From contig NZ_JBIYZW010000001.1 of assembly GCF_044628455.1 (NCBI RefSeq), forward strand, positions 682,001 to 746,000: DNA of 64,000 nucleotides, written 5' to 3'. Below, one piece after another: positions 1 to 7,794 of the stretch. Each line of letters starts with the position of its first letter. The first letter of the stretch is position 1. This stretch comes from Solirubrum sp044628455. GTDB lineage: Bacteria > Bacteroidota > Bacteroidia > Cytophagales > Hymenobacteraceae. The notes below the pieces were generated by a model that saw only the letters and a list, made by a program, of their open reading frames with translations, was not told the origin of the DNA and made no database searches. The translations under genes and the position numbers were made by a program.

Positions 1-364
1 ACTCAATCTCTTCCTTGATACGCTCAATGGCCTCAGTGAGAGGCTGTTTTACTTTCGCGCGGACCTCGACTTTCTTGCGGGTGTAAAAGTCATCAAGCGT
101 GGCCCGGCTCACCCGATCCCAGCGGCGGGCAATCTCCTCAGGCGTCGGTGACGTGTCTTTGAGCCGTTCCCCAAGAGCCTTTCGGATGTTAGCATTTGTT
201 AGCAACCGATGCCCCTCCACCCGGGCCCCAGACTTGGCGTAGCCGGCCTGAATGGCGGCCTGGGTGGCACTGATGTTGGGCTCCAGACACAACGCATCCA
301 CGAAGGCGCGCTGCTTCTCAGTCAGCTGGCTGTAGGCGGATTGGGGCTGGGTGGCGTTGAGCAT
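1..364 (-). CDS. Phage terminase small subunit (partial, runs off left edge)
   Basis: The reverse strand reads from an ATG at 364 into a protein of at least 121 residues that is cut by the window edge. Its first ~60 residues have the small-terminase pattern: LTEKQRAFVDAL, then NISATQAAIQAGY, then a stretch around NANIRKAL. This is the helix-turn-helix DNA-recognition domain of the Terminase_2 family, which binds phage DNA and hands it to the large subunit for packaging. The gene is the last visible member of the leftward prophage operon. Its position implies that the large terminase and structural genes continue left of the window. Family assignment is confident; the full length is unknown. 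Confidence 0.85.
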   Translation of the reverse strand, partial: MLNATQPQSAYSQLTEKQRAFVDALCLEPNISATQAAIQAGYAKSGARVEGHRLLTNANIRKALGERLKDTSPTPEEIARRWDRVSRATLDDFYTRKKVEVRAKVKQPLTEAIERIKEEIE

Positions 365-411
365 AGCTCAAAGTTGCCGCCAGCCCACCCCGGAAAGGGC
401 CGGGCGGCATG

Positions 412-444
412 TACCGTTGTTGCGTGAACCCCTACCGTTCTTGC
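412..444. repeat. Two direct repeats TACCGTT(G/C)TTGC
   Basis: TACCGTTGTTGC (412-423) and TACCGTTCTTGC (433-444) lie 21 bases apart, about two helical turns, just upstream of the terminase gene on its strand and overlapping the 3' end of the preceding gene. A shorter relative, TACCGTTGCGTGAA, occurs at 15627-15640 beside the attachment region. The function is unknown; a binding site for a phage regulator is possible. Confidence 0.45.
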
Positions 445-776
445 AAACGATAGAGGCCCGGCGTATCTGGGGTTTCGTCCACCAGGATCAGCTTGATGCG
501 CTTGCGCACTTGGGTGCCGTCGTGCAGCACGTCGCGGCTGATGTGGTGGGCGCAGAAGAAGGTGGGGCGGGTGCTGGGGGTATGGGTGAGCGGCTTGCCG
601 ACGCGGGGGCGAATGTCCAGGTGCCAGATGCCGCCGCGGCGGGGCGGGGGAATCAGGTCGATGCGGTGGCCGGCTTTGATGCCGAGGCGGGTGCAGAGCT
701 CCTTGCTGAGCAGCACGCGGCGGGTGTCCGACACCGAGAGGGTCGGCAGGTAAACGGCGTTGGGATTGCGGGGCAT
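432..776 (-). CDS. Hypothetical phage protein, possible AbrB-like N-terminus
   Basis: This is a 114-residue protein with its start placed at the ATG at 776. The longer upstream reading is low-complexity and overlaps the next gene. The N-terminal ~50 residues have the pattern of an AbrB/SpoVT swapped-hairpin domain: a beta strand, an SDTRRVLLSKELC segment, then GIKAGHRIDLIPP. The C-terminal half is rich in Arg and His and ends KLILVDETPDTPGLYRL. It sits between the terminase gene and a run of small unknown genes, so a late-gene regulatory or packaging accessory role is conceivable. The AbrB resemblance is by eye only. Confidence 0.6.
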   Translation of the reverse strand: MPRNPNAVYLPTLSVSDTRRVLLSKELCTRLGIKAGHRIDLIPPPRRGGIWHLDIRPRVGKPLTHTPSTRPTFFCAHHISRDVLHDGTQVRKRIKLILVDETPDTPGLYRLQER

Positions 777-861
777 GTGGTGGAGAGAAGGCTGGGCGCC
801 GTGGCGGGCGCGGTAACGGAAAAAACCTGGGCGCCGTGGCGGGCGCTCAGGTGAGGTCGGA

Positions 862-1128
862 CTAGTTGGTGTCGGGGCGGAAGAAGGCCAGCGTAAGAGC
901 CTGTTTGAGCTGGCCGGCCTTCTCAGTATCCAGCTCGAAGCAGTAGGTGGTACTACCGTCGTCGCGCTCAAGCCAGAAGCCGCGCAGGATTTCGACCTCA
1001 CAGGCGGCGAGTAGTGACTCCCCCCAGGCGGACTGCTTGGCTACCGGGTTCAACGTCATTTCGACCTGGGTAAGACCCTCGGGCTGGCGCTGCTCATCGA
1101 GCGTGGTGGCAATGTGGATGTGATTCAT
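862..1128 (-). CDS. Hypothetical phage protein (88 aa)
   Basis: The start at the ATG at 1128 is preferred over an upstream start that would run through the neighbouring gene. The small acidic protein begins MNHIHIATTLDEQRQ, carries a segment LAACEVEILRGFWLERDDG and ends in FFRPDTN. It has no signal peptide or membrane segment, and I recognise no family. Codon usage and placement in the tightly packed leftward operon support it as a real gene of the region upstream of terminase. Confidence 0.6.
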   Translation of the reverse strand: MNHIHIATTLDEQRQPEGLTQVEMTLNPVAKQSAWGESLLAACEVEILRGFWLERDDGSTTYCFELDTEKAGQLKQALTLAFFRPDTN

Positions 1129-1135
1129 GAGCGGA

Positions 1136-1321
1136 TCAGGTGATGTCAGGGGCTGCCGTGGCGGGCATGTTGCGTTCGGGGATGCGGTACTTCTGGGCGA
1201 GCAGGCGCAGCTCGGCAATGGCTTCGGGTGGCCAGTTGTGGCAGGTGGCGCGCCCGTAGACCAACCGGGCCACCGCGAAGCACGGCGGGCCGGTTGGCTG
1301 GGGTTGCGGCTGCTTACTCAT
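1136..1321 (-). CDS. Hypothetical small phage protein (61 aa)
   Basis: A small protein with a Pro/Gln-rich start (MSKQPQPQPTGPP) and a helical C-terminal half containing WPPEAIAELRLLAQKYRIPE. Its start overlaps the stop codon of the upstream gene by four bases, the compact coupling seen throughout this operon and the main argument that it is translated. There is no recognised domain. A role in packaging or host takeover cannot be told from the sequence. Confidence 0.5.
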   Translation of the reverse strand: MSKQPQPQPTGPPCFAVARLVYGRATCHNWPPEAIAELRLLAQKYRIPERNMPATAAPDIT

Positions 1322-1521
1322 CGGAGGTAGATGGGGTCGCAGACGGGGCAGGCACCGACCTCGTCAAGCAGCTCGCCGCAGGTGCAGGTATCGGGGTCCG
1401 ATAGCGTATCGTCGTCCTCGTGGTAGCAGAAGGAGCAGTAGCCAGCATCCTGCTCGGCTTGGGTATCCAGGTCGCCTCCGCAGCGCTGACAGTACCCGGT
1501 TTCGCTGAACGGGTCTTTCAT
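1318..1521 (-). CDS. Small cysteine-rich (zinc-ribbon) phage protein
   Basis: The start is taken at MKDPFSETGY (ATG at 1521), which overlaps the preceding gene's end by four bases. The 67-residue protein is dominated by cysteine pairs: CQRC, CSFC, CTC and CPVC, spaced to form one or two zinc ribbons with an acidic linker between them. This is typical of small nucleic-acid-binding or protein-binding phage proteins. The gene upstream also ends in a cysteine knuckle, so the two may work together, but this is inference. Confidence 0.6.
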   Translation of the reverse strand: MKDPFSETGYCQRCGGDLDTQAEQDAGYCSFCYHEDDDTLSDPDTCTCGELLDEVGACPVCDPIYLR

Positions 1522-2519
1522 GGTGCTGCAGTGGTCTGGGCTTGATTGAGGCCTGCCTGGCACTGGTCGCAGGGCCGCCAGTCGCCGGGGCCGACGAACT
1601 GCAGGCCGTTTTTGCAGTTGGGGTCGGCGCAGGTGGTGGCTGCGGTCTTCAAGTATGATTCCTTTACCGGGGGCTGCGACGGCCAGGGATAGAGCACTCG
1701 AACGTCCTCCAGCATCTGCTCCACATCGCTCAGGAATACCGCAAGCGAGTGGTGGCTGCCTTCTACCACGCCGAAGGGCTCCAGTGTCTTAAAACTTTCT
1801 TCCAACCGTCCCATCACCTCCCAGGGGTCCGGGGCAGCTTCCGCTGCTCCAGTGGGCTCTACAGCAGCCGAACGCAGGGCCGACAGGGCGTTGTGGGCTT
1901 CGGCGGCAACGGCTCCCGTTTGCTCCAAGACCTGCAACACCACGGCACGGGGCAGCGACAATCCCTCGATGGCGTAGGCGGGGGTATCCAAGGGCAGGCC
2001 GTAGTGGCGCGCAATGGCGCGGTTCAGCACGGTGGAGGCTGACCACTCGACACTCTCGGGGGATTGGGTGGCGCCAGGCGTAGTGGCGTACCGCTGGGCA
2101 TCAATCACATCATCGCTGGGGCCGGCGATCGGTGCGGAAGCGCGTCGCAGGGTGGCCTCTGCTTCTCGCAGGCGGGAAACGATGCCTGGGAACACGTTGT
2201 GCAGGCGGCAGATGTAGTGCGTGTTGGCATCAATCCGCTCCAGCTCGTTGCCCTCCCGGTCCCAAGCGGTATTTGCTACAATCTCGGTATAGGTGCCGGT
2301 CTGCTCAGCATCGCGACCTTCATCCACATGCTGCGGGGTCACTGGCTCAAAGGTTGGCTCACTGGCCAGGATGCCGATGATATCGTTGTTATCATCCAGC
2401 TGCGGCTCCCAAAAGCCCTGCGCGGCCAGCCTACGCAGCTCTTCGATGGCTTTGATGGAGTCGGGGTGCATGCGTGCAGTGCGCAATGCCTCTTCGGGGG
2501 TCTGTTTTGCTGGGTTCAT
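1518..2519 (-). CDS. Hypothetical phage protein with C-terminal zinc knuckle
   Basis: A 333-residue protein with no confident family. The N-terminal ~125 residues include HYICRLHNVFPGIVSRL followed by an EAEATLRRA helix. This resembles the 'A..F...ARN..P.L...V..L' module found in many small phage early proteins. The centre is an alanine-rich helical region, and the C-terminus has four cysteines in the order CADPNC and CDQC, a probable zinc knuckle. It overlaps both neighbours by four bases and so is translationally coupled. It may be a regulator or DNA-associated protein; this is unproven. Confidence 0.65.
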   Translation of the reverse strand: MNPAKQTPEEALRTARMHPDSIKAIEELRRLAAQGFWEPQLDDNNDIIGILASEPTFEPVTPQHVDEGRDAEQTGTYTEIVANTAWDREGNELERIDANTHYICRLHNVFPGIVSRLREAEATLRRASAPIAGPSDDVIDAQRYATTPGATQSPESVEWSASTVLNRAIARHYGLPLDTPAYAIEGLSLPRAVVLQVLEQTGAVAAEAHNALSALRSAAVEPTGAAEAAPDPWEVMGRLEESFKTLEPFGVVEGSHHSLAVFLSDVEQMLEDVRVLYPWPSQPPVKESYLKTAATTCADPNCKNGLQFVGPGDWRPCDQCQAGLNQAQTTAAP

Positions 2520-2698
2520 TGGTCTCGTTCGTCGATTTGCTGCAGCCGGCGCATGGCCAGGGCCTGCAAATGCCTTCCGTTCTGTTTGCGCCCATCGGGA
2601 CCGAGGGCAGCGTAGCGGGCCTCGAGCTGCGAGGCCGACTCGCGGGGCGGCGGGCCAAACAGGGCGCCCTGCCCAGGTGGTGTCTTGGTCCGTTTCAT
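2516..2698 (-). CDS. Hypothetical small basic phage protein (60 aa)
   Basis: The protein starts MKRTKTPPGQGALFG and has a helical body with ASQLEARYAALGPDGRK and ALAMRRLQQIDERDQ. It is basic, has no cysteine and no membrane segment. It overlaps the downstream gene's start and the upstream gene's stop by four bases each. No family is recognised; support comes from operon packing and normal codon use. Confidence 0.5.
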   Translation of the reverse strand: MKRTKTPPGQGALFGPPPRESASQLEARYAALGPDGRKQNGRHLQALAMRRLQQIDERDQ

Positions 2699-3060
2699 GC
2701 CTGCTCAGCCGGAAACAGGTTCACCCCGCGGCGCCGGAGTTCATCTTCGATAATGCCGCGCTGGGTTTGGTAGTGGCCGGGGTTGGCTTCGAGCAGGGCC
2801 AGTTTTTCCAGCAGTTCAGCGGTAGAGCCCGCGCGGTTGACACCGACGAAGGGCAGCCGGGCCGCAGCAGGTGCTGGGGCTGGCGCTGGCGCCACGATGG
2901 GGGCCGGCACTGGCGTTGGCTCGGGGGCCAGCACAGGTGCCGACAGGCGGGCTGCCAGGACCTTTTCCAAGCTGGCGAAGCTGGCAGATAATGGCAGCCC
3001 CGCCAGCTGGTAGAGGCGGCCCAGCGGCTGCAGCTCATCGGCAAGGGTTTCGATTGACAT
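2695..3060 (-). CDS. Hypothetical phage protein with C-terminal 'RG-helix' module
   Basis: A 121-residue protein in three parts. An N-terminal helical segment (MSIETLADELQPLGRLYQ...) is followed by a Pro/Ala linker (around residues 45-75, repeated PAP and PVP). The C-terminal ~40-residue module is STAELLEKLALLEANP...IIEDELRRRGVNL. That module matches the two small proteins encoded next door in layout (L..L helix, short loop, L/I-x-x-E-L-x-x-RG). Three tandem relatives suggest local duplication. The role is unknown. Confidence 0.6.
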   Translation of the reverse strand: MSIETLADELQPLGRLYQLAGLPLSASFASLEKVLAARLSAPVLAPEPTPVPAPIVAPAPAPAPAAARLPFVGVNRAGSTAELLEKLALLEANPGHYQTQRGIIEDELRRRGVNLFPAEQA

Positions 3061-3071
3061 AAGAGGGGCGG

Positions 3072-3233
3072 TTATGGGGCCTGCTGCGGAATAAGCAGGC
3101 CCCGCTGTTCCAATTCGGTATCGATGAGGGCGACAGCAACGGCGTCGCCCCGGTAAATCCTGCGCAGGCGGTAGAGCTGGTCGGCCTTCTCGGTCGCCAG
3201 CCGCCGGCGCACTACTTGGAGCTTCTTGCTCAT
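3072..3233 (-). CDS. Small phage protein, second 'RG-helix' paralogue (53 aa)
   Basis: The start is set at MSKKLQVVRRRLATEK (ATG at 3233), overlapping the end of the gene upstream by four bases. The body is KADQLYRLRRIYRGD followed by ALIDTELEQRGLLI, matching the modules of the neighbouring 121- and 63-residue proteins. It is basic and helical, probably a two-helix hairpin. The function is unknown. Confidence 0.55.
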   Translation of the reverse strand: MSKKLQVVRRRLATEKADQLYRLRRIYRGDAVAVALIDTELEQRGLLIPQQAP

Positions 3234-3421
3234 GGCGCCGGGCCAGCTGGCTGTTTGAGGGGCAGGCCGCGGGTGGTCATTTCCGCTTCGACCAGCTCCA
3301 GGCCCGGGCCGCCGCGCTGCTGGAAGTGGGTGTAGAGGTTGAGCAGGTCGCGCTCTTTGGTTTTGGTGAGGGTGCGGGCCAGCGTGCGCCGCATCCACTC
3401 GGAGTATTGCTCGTCGGGCAT
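3230..3421 (-). CDS. Small phage protein, third 'RG-helix' paralogue (63 aa)
   Basis: The protein MPDEQYSEWMRRTLARTLTK... has the core KERDLLNLYTHFQQRGG then LELVEAEMTTRGLPL. The core shares its L..L/E-x-x-x-RG layout with the two downstream proteins. It lies eight bases from the DNA methyltransferase gene and overlaps the next small gene by four bases. With no enzymatic residues evident, a DNA-binding or protein-partner role is a guess. Confidence 0.55.
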   Translation of the reverse strand: MPDEQYSEWMRRTLARTLTKTKERDLLNLYTHFQQRGGPGLELVEAEMTTRGLPLKQPAGPAP

Positions 3422-3429
3422 GGCAGGGG

Positions 3430-4803
3430 CTACATGGGCATGACGGTCTGAAGGCCGCCTATGCGTTTGCGGTGCAATCCAATGTTTGCGGGCTTGGCTT
3501 CAATGCCGAGGTAGTGGCGGCCGAGGCGGATAGCTTCCTGCCCGGTGGTTCCGGAGCCGGAGAACATGTCGCACACCAGGTCGCCTACTCGAGATCCGGC
3601 CAGAATGCAGGGCAGTATCAGCTCGGGCGGGAACACGGCGAAGTGCGCCTCGCTGTAGGGCTTGGTGGCCACGGTCCACACGCTGCGCTTATTGCGCAGC
3701 CCGGTTTCATCTTCCCAGGGCACATGCCCGCACTGGTTTTTTCCGGAGTCCTCGGGCCCTTCGGGGCGGGGTTTGCGCTCTGCGTTGCCGCTGCTGCGCC
3801 TGCCGGCGAGGAACTCGCGGTAATAGGAGCCCAGTACCTGGCGCGCCTCTTCGGCCAGCTGCTGCACCTGCTCGGTGTTGCGCCCGGCCCCCGTCTGGGT
3901 TTCCAGCGTTTTCCCGTCCGCAATGCCGCAGGCGCGGATGGCATCGAGGTGGGCTTCCGTCAGGCCGCCCTTCTCGGCCAGTTCCAGGGCCCGCAGCAGC
4001 TGCGGGCGGGCCTGCACGGCTTTCATGGGCTGGGCGCCGCCGCCGTAGGCCCGGTCGCTGCCGTTTTGTTGCTCGAGATCCTGAGCCAGCCGCGCCACCG
4101 ACGAAGCGGCCAACGGTTCGGCAATGGCTACGTGGTTGAAGTAGTAGCGGGGCGACTTGCTGAACAGGAAGAGGTACTCGTGGGCTTTCGTGCAGCGGTC
4201 GGTGCAGCTTTCGGGCATCGGATTGGGCTTGGCCCAGATGATGTCCTGGCGCAGGTACCACCCATCGGCCTGCATGGCGAAGGCAAAGCGCCAGGGAATG
4301 CCGACCAGATTTTTTGCTGGAAGGCCTCCCACCTGCACGTCGGAGCGCGGCACTTCGGTTCGGTCGCGCCGGCGGCTCTGGGTGCGGGCATCGAGCACCT
4401 GCTTACGGGCCGCTACCGACTCGGCGCGCCCTCGGCCGGACTGCTTGCCCTGAATCACACCCGTATTGCCGCCGCAGCGGCTGCCGCTGTACGTGTCGCC
4501 CAGGTTTACCCAGCAGGTACCGTCTGCCTTCAGGGCCGGCGCCGCCAGCCGGAACACATGCAGCAGGTGGCCGATGAAGGCTTCGGGCGTAGGCTCCAGG
4601 CCCAGGCAGCACTCCATCGCCGGCACCACTACCTCGGGCAGCCCAGCCATCGGGGCGTAGCGCACCTCGGGCCAGGAGGTGGGCGGCACGCCGTAGTCGC
4701 GCAGGCCCCAGTAGGGCGGCGAGGTGATGAAGGCTTGCACCGAGCAGGCCTCCAACGTGGGCAGCGCCGCCACGCAATCGTTTTGTATGAGTTGGCTGCG
4801 CAT
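3430..4803 (-). CDS. Phage DNA methyltransferase (N6-adenine or N4-cytosine, beta class)
   Basis: A 457-residue protein with the amino-methyltransferase motifs in beta-class order. The catalytic motif IV TSPPYWGLRDYG is near residues 27-38, and the AdoMet-binding motif DMFSGSGTTGQEA, followed by YLGIE, is near residues 415-440. A long variable segment between them is the likely target-recognition region. The enzyme would methylate an exocyclic amino group in a specific DNA sequence. No restriction endonuclease is next to it, so it is probably a solitary phage enzyme protecting phage DNA from host restriction or marking replication. The adjacent upstream gene is the PAPS-reductase-like gene, two bases away. 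Confidence 0.9.
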   Translation of the reverse strand: MRSQLIQNDCVAALPTLEACSVQAFITSPPYWGLRDYGVPPTSWPEVRYAPMAGLPEVVVPAMECCLGLEPTPEAFIGHLLHVFRLAAPALKADGTCWVNLGDTYSGSRCGGNTGVIQGKQSGRGRAESVAARKQVLDARTQSRRRDRTEVPRSDVQVGGLPAKNLVGIPWRFAFAMQADGWYLRQDIIWAKPNPMPESCTDRCTKAHEYLFLFSKSPRYYFNHVAIAEPLAASSVARLAQDLEQQNGSDRAYGGGAQPMKAVQARPQLLRALELAEKGGLTEAHLDAIRACGIADGKTLETQTGAGRNTEQVQQLAEEARQVLGSYYREFLAGRRSSGNAERKPRPEGPEDSGKNQCGHVPWEDETGLRNKRSVWTVATKPYSEAHFAVFPPELILPCILAGSRVGDLVCDMFSGSGTTGQEAIRLGRHYLGIEAKPANIGLHRKRIGGLQTVMPM

Positions 4804-4805
4804 AA

Positions 4806-5828
4806 CTAAACTGGGCCAGCGTTTTCAGCAAAGGCGCCCATAGGCAGGCGCCACTCGCCAGGATTGAGGAAAATGGGCTCGTGCCACTGAGCTGAGAGGG
4901 CGGCCCGTACGTCGGCCTCGCTCACCGGGAAGGGCGTGCCCAGGTCGGCCAGGGCTTCGAGGGCGATGTTGCGTTTGATGGTGCGGTCGAACTCCCGCTC
5001 ATAGCCGCAGAGTCGGGCGAAGCGCGCGGGCCAGATGTGGCGCAGCGTGGCGAACTGGTCTGGGCCGTTGAAAATGCAGCCGGCGCAGGAGCACCGCGAC
5101 CAGCCCAGCCGGTACGAGGGGTGCGGGTTCACCCGGTAGTGCTCCAAAATCTCCCACACGCGCTTTTCGGACCAATGATGGACCGGACGCCAGCGGTCGA
5201 TGTGCCGGCGCAACCTAGGGCTCGTGCGGGCGTCGGCATCGTCGTTTTCAAACCGGGCGTAGTGGGCGCGGCCGGGCGACTCCTGGGCCCGTTCCCCCGA
5301 AAGGAAGAGGGTGCGCTTGCCGACGAACCGCTCCTGGTTGCGCAGCGCCGTGCGGGCGTTGTCGATTTTCAGGTAGGCCGAGCACCAGCGCACCGAGAGG
5401 TCGGCCGCCACCTGCGGGAAGGCCCGGCGGGTGGAGAGTACGCCGCCGTGGCCGCCGGTTTGCTTCACGATGACCGAGCCATCGGGCTGCGGGGCCTGGA
5501 AGCAGATAGGCGCCGTGCGGGCATTCTCGCGCAGCATTTCGCCCTCGAAGCCGCCCACCTTCCACGTCCAGTACAGGGGCACGCCCACGGCCGCGGCGAA
5601 GGCTTCGCAGTAAGCGTTGGTGCAAGGCCAGTCCATAAACTCCCCGTCCCAGCCGTCGACACGGTGGTGCCAGAGTTCCAGCTTGCGCAGGTCCACGCCC
5701 TGATCGAGCAAGTGCAGCACGCAGGCAACCGAATCTTTGCCGCCGGAAAAGGCAACGATGATGTGGTCGTAGCCGCCCAGGTACACCGGGCATTGCTCGG
5801 TAGTGAGGAAGTCGAGCTGGGTTCCCAT
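4806..5828 (-). CDS. Phage PAPS reductase-like (adenine nucleotide alpha-hydrolase) protein
   Basis: A 340-residue protein with the PP-loop signature HIIVAFSGGKDSVACVL near residues 22-38. This loop binds ATP or PAPS in the phosphoadenosine phosphosulfate reductase superfamily, which includes DndC. A later block RCSCAGCIFNGP contains three cysteines, followed by a C-terminal helical region. Phages often carry such proteins. Their role is not settled: sulfur transfer, DNA modification and sulfate metabolism have all been considered. It sits between dnaB and the methyltransferase, consistent with a nucleic-acid role. No dndD or dndE homologue is present in the window. Confidence 0.8.
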   Translation of the reverse strand: MGTQLDFLTTEQCPVYLGGYDHIIVAFSGGKDSVACVLHLLDQGVDLRKLELWHHRVDGWDGEFMDWPCTNAYCEAFAAAVGVPLYWTWKVGGFEGEMLRENARTAPICFQAPQPDGSVIVKQTGGHGGVLSTRRAFPQVAADLSVRWCSAYLKIDNARTALRNQERFVGKRTLFLSGERAQESPGRAHYARFENDDADARTSPRLRRHIDRWRPVHHWSEKRVWEILEHYRVNPHPSYRLGWSRCSCAGCIFNGPDQFATLRHIWPARFARLCGYEREFDRTIKRNIALEALADLGTPFPVSEADVRAALSAQWHEPIFLNPGEWRLPMGAFAENAGPV

Positions 5829-5830
5829 GG

Positions 5831-7306
5831 CTAGAAAGGCAGCTCGTCTTTATCCTCGAACTTGCTGGCCGGCATGCGCTTGTTGTCGGGCGCGGCCACC
5901 TCATGCGGATTCTCGAACGACTCGCTGCTGGGCAGCGGGCGGAAGTCGCCCTTCTCGCCAGCCGCGTGCGGCGACAGGTCGAAGAAGTAGCCCCGGGCAA
6001 TCTTGCAGCCGAAGACCAGCTCCCCCGTGGCCCCGTCGCGTTGCTTGGCGATGTCGTAGAGGATGGTATCCGCGGTGCTGGTGCCGTCCTGGTACTCGGC
6101 GATGTCGTAGTACTCGCCGCGCCAGAGGAAAATCACCATATCGGCATCCTGCTCGATGGAGCCCGACTCGCGCAGGTCGCTGAGCTGCGGGCGCTTGTCG
6201 CCGCCGCGGGTTTCCACCGAGCGCGACAGCTGCGAGAGCAGGATAACCGGGATGTTTAGCTCCTTGGCCACCTCCTTCAGCGAGCGGGTGATGCTGGCAA
6301 TTTCCTGCTCGCGGTTGCCCGACTTCAGCCCCTTCATGAGCTGCAGGTAGTCGATGACCAGCAGCCGGATGTCGTAAGTGGCCTTCATTTGCTTGGCCCG
6401 GGCGCGTAACTGCTGGATGCTCAAGCCTGCCGTGTCGTCGATAAAGACGCGGTCGGACAGCAGGCGGGCCGCCTTGCGCTCCAGTTGGTTGATTTCGTCG
6501 AGGCCGCCCGGGAAGTCCGCTTTCGCCAGCTTCTTGTTGGTGTAGCCTTCGACCTCCACGGCCACCAGGCGGCGGGCGAGTTGCAGCTTGGGCATCTCCA
6601 GGGAGAACACCCCGACGGGCAGCCCGTCGGCGATGGCCACGGTGTGCACGGCGTGCAGCAGGGCCGCTGTTTTGCCCATGCCCGGCCGGCCGGCCAGCAC
6701 GATCAGCTCGCCCGGCTGCCAGCCGCCGGTGGCGTCGTTGAGCGCCAGCAGGCCGGTGTTCAGGCCGGTGAGGCCGCGGCGGTCCACGGCGGCACGCATG
6801 CGGTCAAACACCTGCGGCATGAGGGCGGCCAGCGTGTCGGCCGGACGGGTTTGCAGCACCTGGTGCAGGTCGTTGAGCACTTGCTGGGCGTCGGCCAGGA
6901 TGTCGAGCGGGTCGGTCAGCGCGTCGTGGCCGCGCTGTTCCAGCAGCTGGCCCGTGCGGATGACTGTGCGCTGCGCGAAGAGTTCGAGCAGCTTGCGGCA
7001 GCGCTTTTCTTGGCCGGCGGCGTTGTCGACCTGCTCGCTGATTTTGGCCAGGTAGGGCAGCCCGCCGATCCGGTGGGCCAGGCCGTGGTCCAGAAAATAG
7101 CGGGTGAGGCTGAGCTGGTCGACCGGGTCCCCGGCCTCGTGCAGCGCACGAACGGCGCGGAAAATCACCTGGTGCTTGTCGGCATGGAAGGCCTGCTCGG
7201 GCAGCAGCTCCAGCAGCGTGTCGAGCGCAGAGCGTTGGTAGAGGGCGGTGCCGAGCACGACCTGCTCGAAGGCCAGGTCGTGGGGAAGGATGTGCGTGGG
7301 CTTCAT
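5831..7306 (-). CDS. dnaB: Replicative DNA helicase DnaB (phage)
   Basis: This 491-residue helicase has the two DnaB domains. The N-terminal helical domain (~1-110, starting EQVVLGTALYQRSAL) contacts primase. The RecA-like ATPase domain carries Walker A AGRPGMGKT at ~205-213, Walker B LLVIDYLQLM, and the DLRESGSIEQDADMVIFLWR region that contains the arginine finger. It unwinds DNA 5' to 3' at the phage fork. It overlaps the upstream hypothetical gene by four bases and is followed by the PAPS-reductase-like gene. The helix-turn-helix replication protein two genes upstream may load it. Length is within the usual DnaB range. Confidence 0.95.
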   Translation of the reverse strand: MKPTHILPHDLAFEQVVLGTALYQRSALDTLLELLPEQAFHADKHQVIFRAVRALHEAGDPVDQLSLTRYFLDHGLAHRIGGLPYLAKISEQVDNAAGQEKRCRKLLELFAQRTVIRTGQLLEQRGHDALTDPLDILADAQQVLNDLHQVLQTRPADTLAALMPQVFDRMRAAVDRRGLTGLNTGLLALNDATGGWQPGELIVLAGRPGMGKTAALLHAVHTVAIADGLPVGVFSLEMPKLQLARRLVAVEVEGYTNKKLAKADFPGGLDEINQLERKAARLLSDRVFIDDTAGLSIQQLRARAKQMKATYDIRLLVIDYLQLMKGLKSGNREQEIASITRSLKEVAKELNIPVILLSQLSRSVETRGGDKRPQLSDLRESGSIEQDADMVIFLWRGEYYDIAEYQDGTSTADTILYDIAKQRDGATGELVFGCKIARGYFFDLSPHAAGEKGDFRPLPSSESFENPHEVAAPDNKRMPASKFEDKDELPF

Positions 7307-7794
7307 TGCGCGGCGGGGGCTTTGGTGGCGTCCAGACGGGCGCGGTACTCGGTCACGGTGATTTCCACCATGTCAGCCGGCAGGGGCTTCGGCACATGGG
7401 TTTCGGTCATGTCCAGCAGCCAGCAGTCGCCGCAATCGGCCAGGCCGTAGAGGCCGAAGGGGCCGGCGGTGTAGCCGATGGCGCTGTTGTACTGCTGGCG
7501 CGAGACCTTCGGCAGGTCGGCCAGCTGCTGGAGCAGCGCGGCGTTGGCCTTGGTGGAGCGGGGGCTGTAAAACGTTTTGCCTTCCGCTTCCCCGCGGCGC
7601 TTCCAGCCGCTGGGCTGCTCGGGGAAGTACACACCGGCGATGTTGCCCGAGACGTACCACGAGTCGCTCAGCCACTGCTCCCAGCCGTGGGTAGCGGCGA
7701 AGTCCTTGGCGGCTTGGGTGCATGCGGTGATGCGGGTGCGCAGGGCGGTGAGCTTGGCACCGGTTTCGGAATCTTTGGAAACGAGGAATTTCAT
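7303..7794 (-). CDS. Hypothetical phage protein between replication genes
   Basis: A 163-residue protein of unknown family. It begins MKFLVSKDSETGAKL, has a helical N-terminal third, an aromatic middle (SDSWYVSGNIAGVYFPEQP, then FYSP) and a segment GPFGLYGLADCGDCWLLDM with a C-x-x-C pair. There is no signal peptide or membrane segment. It overlaps dnaB by four bases and abuts the helix-turn-helix replication gene. This placement suggests a replisome accessory protein, but no motif proves it. Confidence 0.6.
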   Translation of the reverse strand: MKFLVSKDSETGAKLTALRTRITACTQAAKDFAATHGWEQWLSDSWYVSGNIAGVYFPEQPSGWKRRGEAEGKTFYSPRSTKANAALLQQLADLPKVSRQQYNSAIGYTAGPFGLYGLADCGDCWLLDMTETHVPKPLPADMVEITVTEYRARLDATKAPAAQ

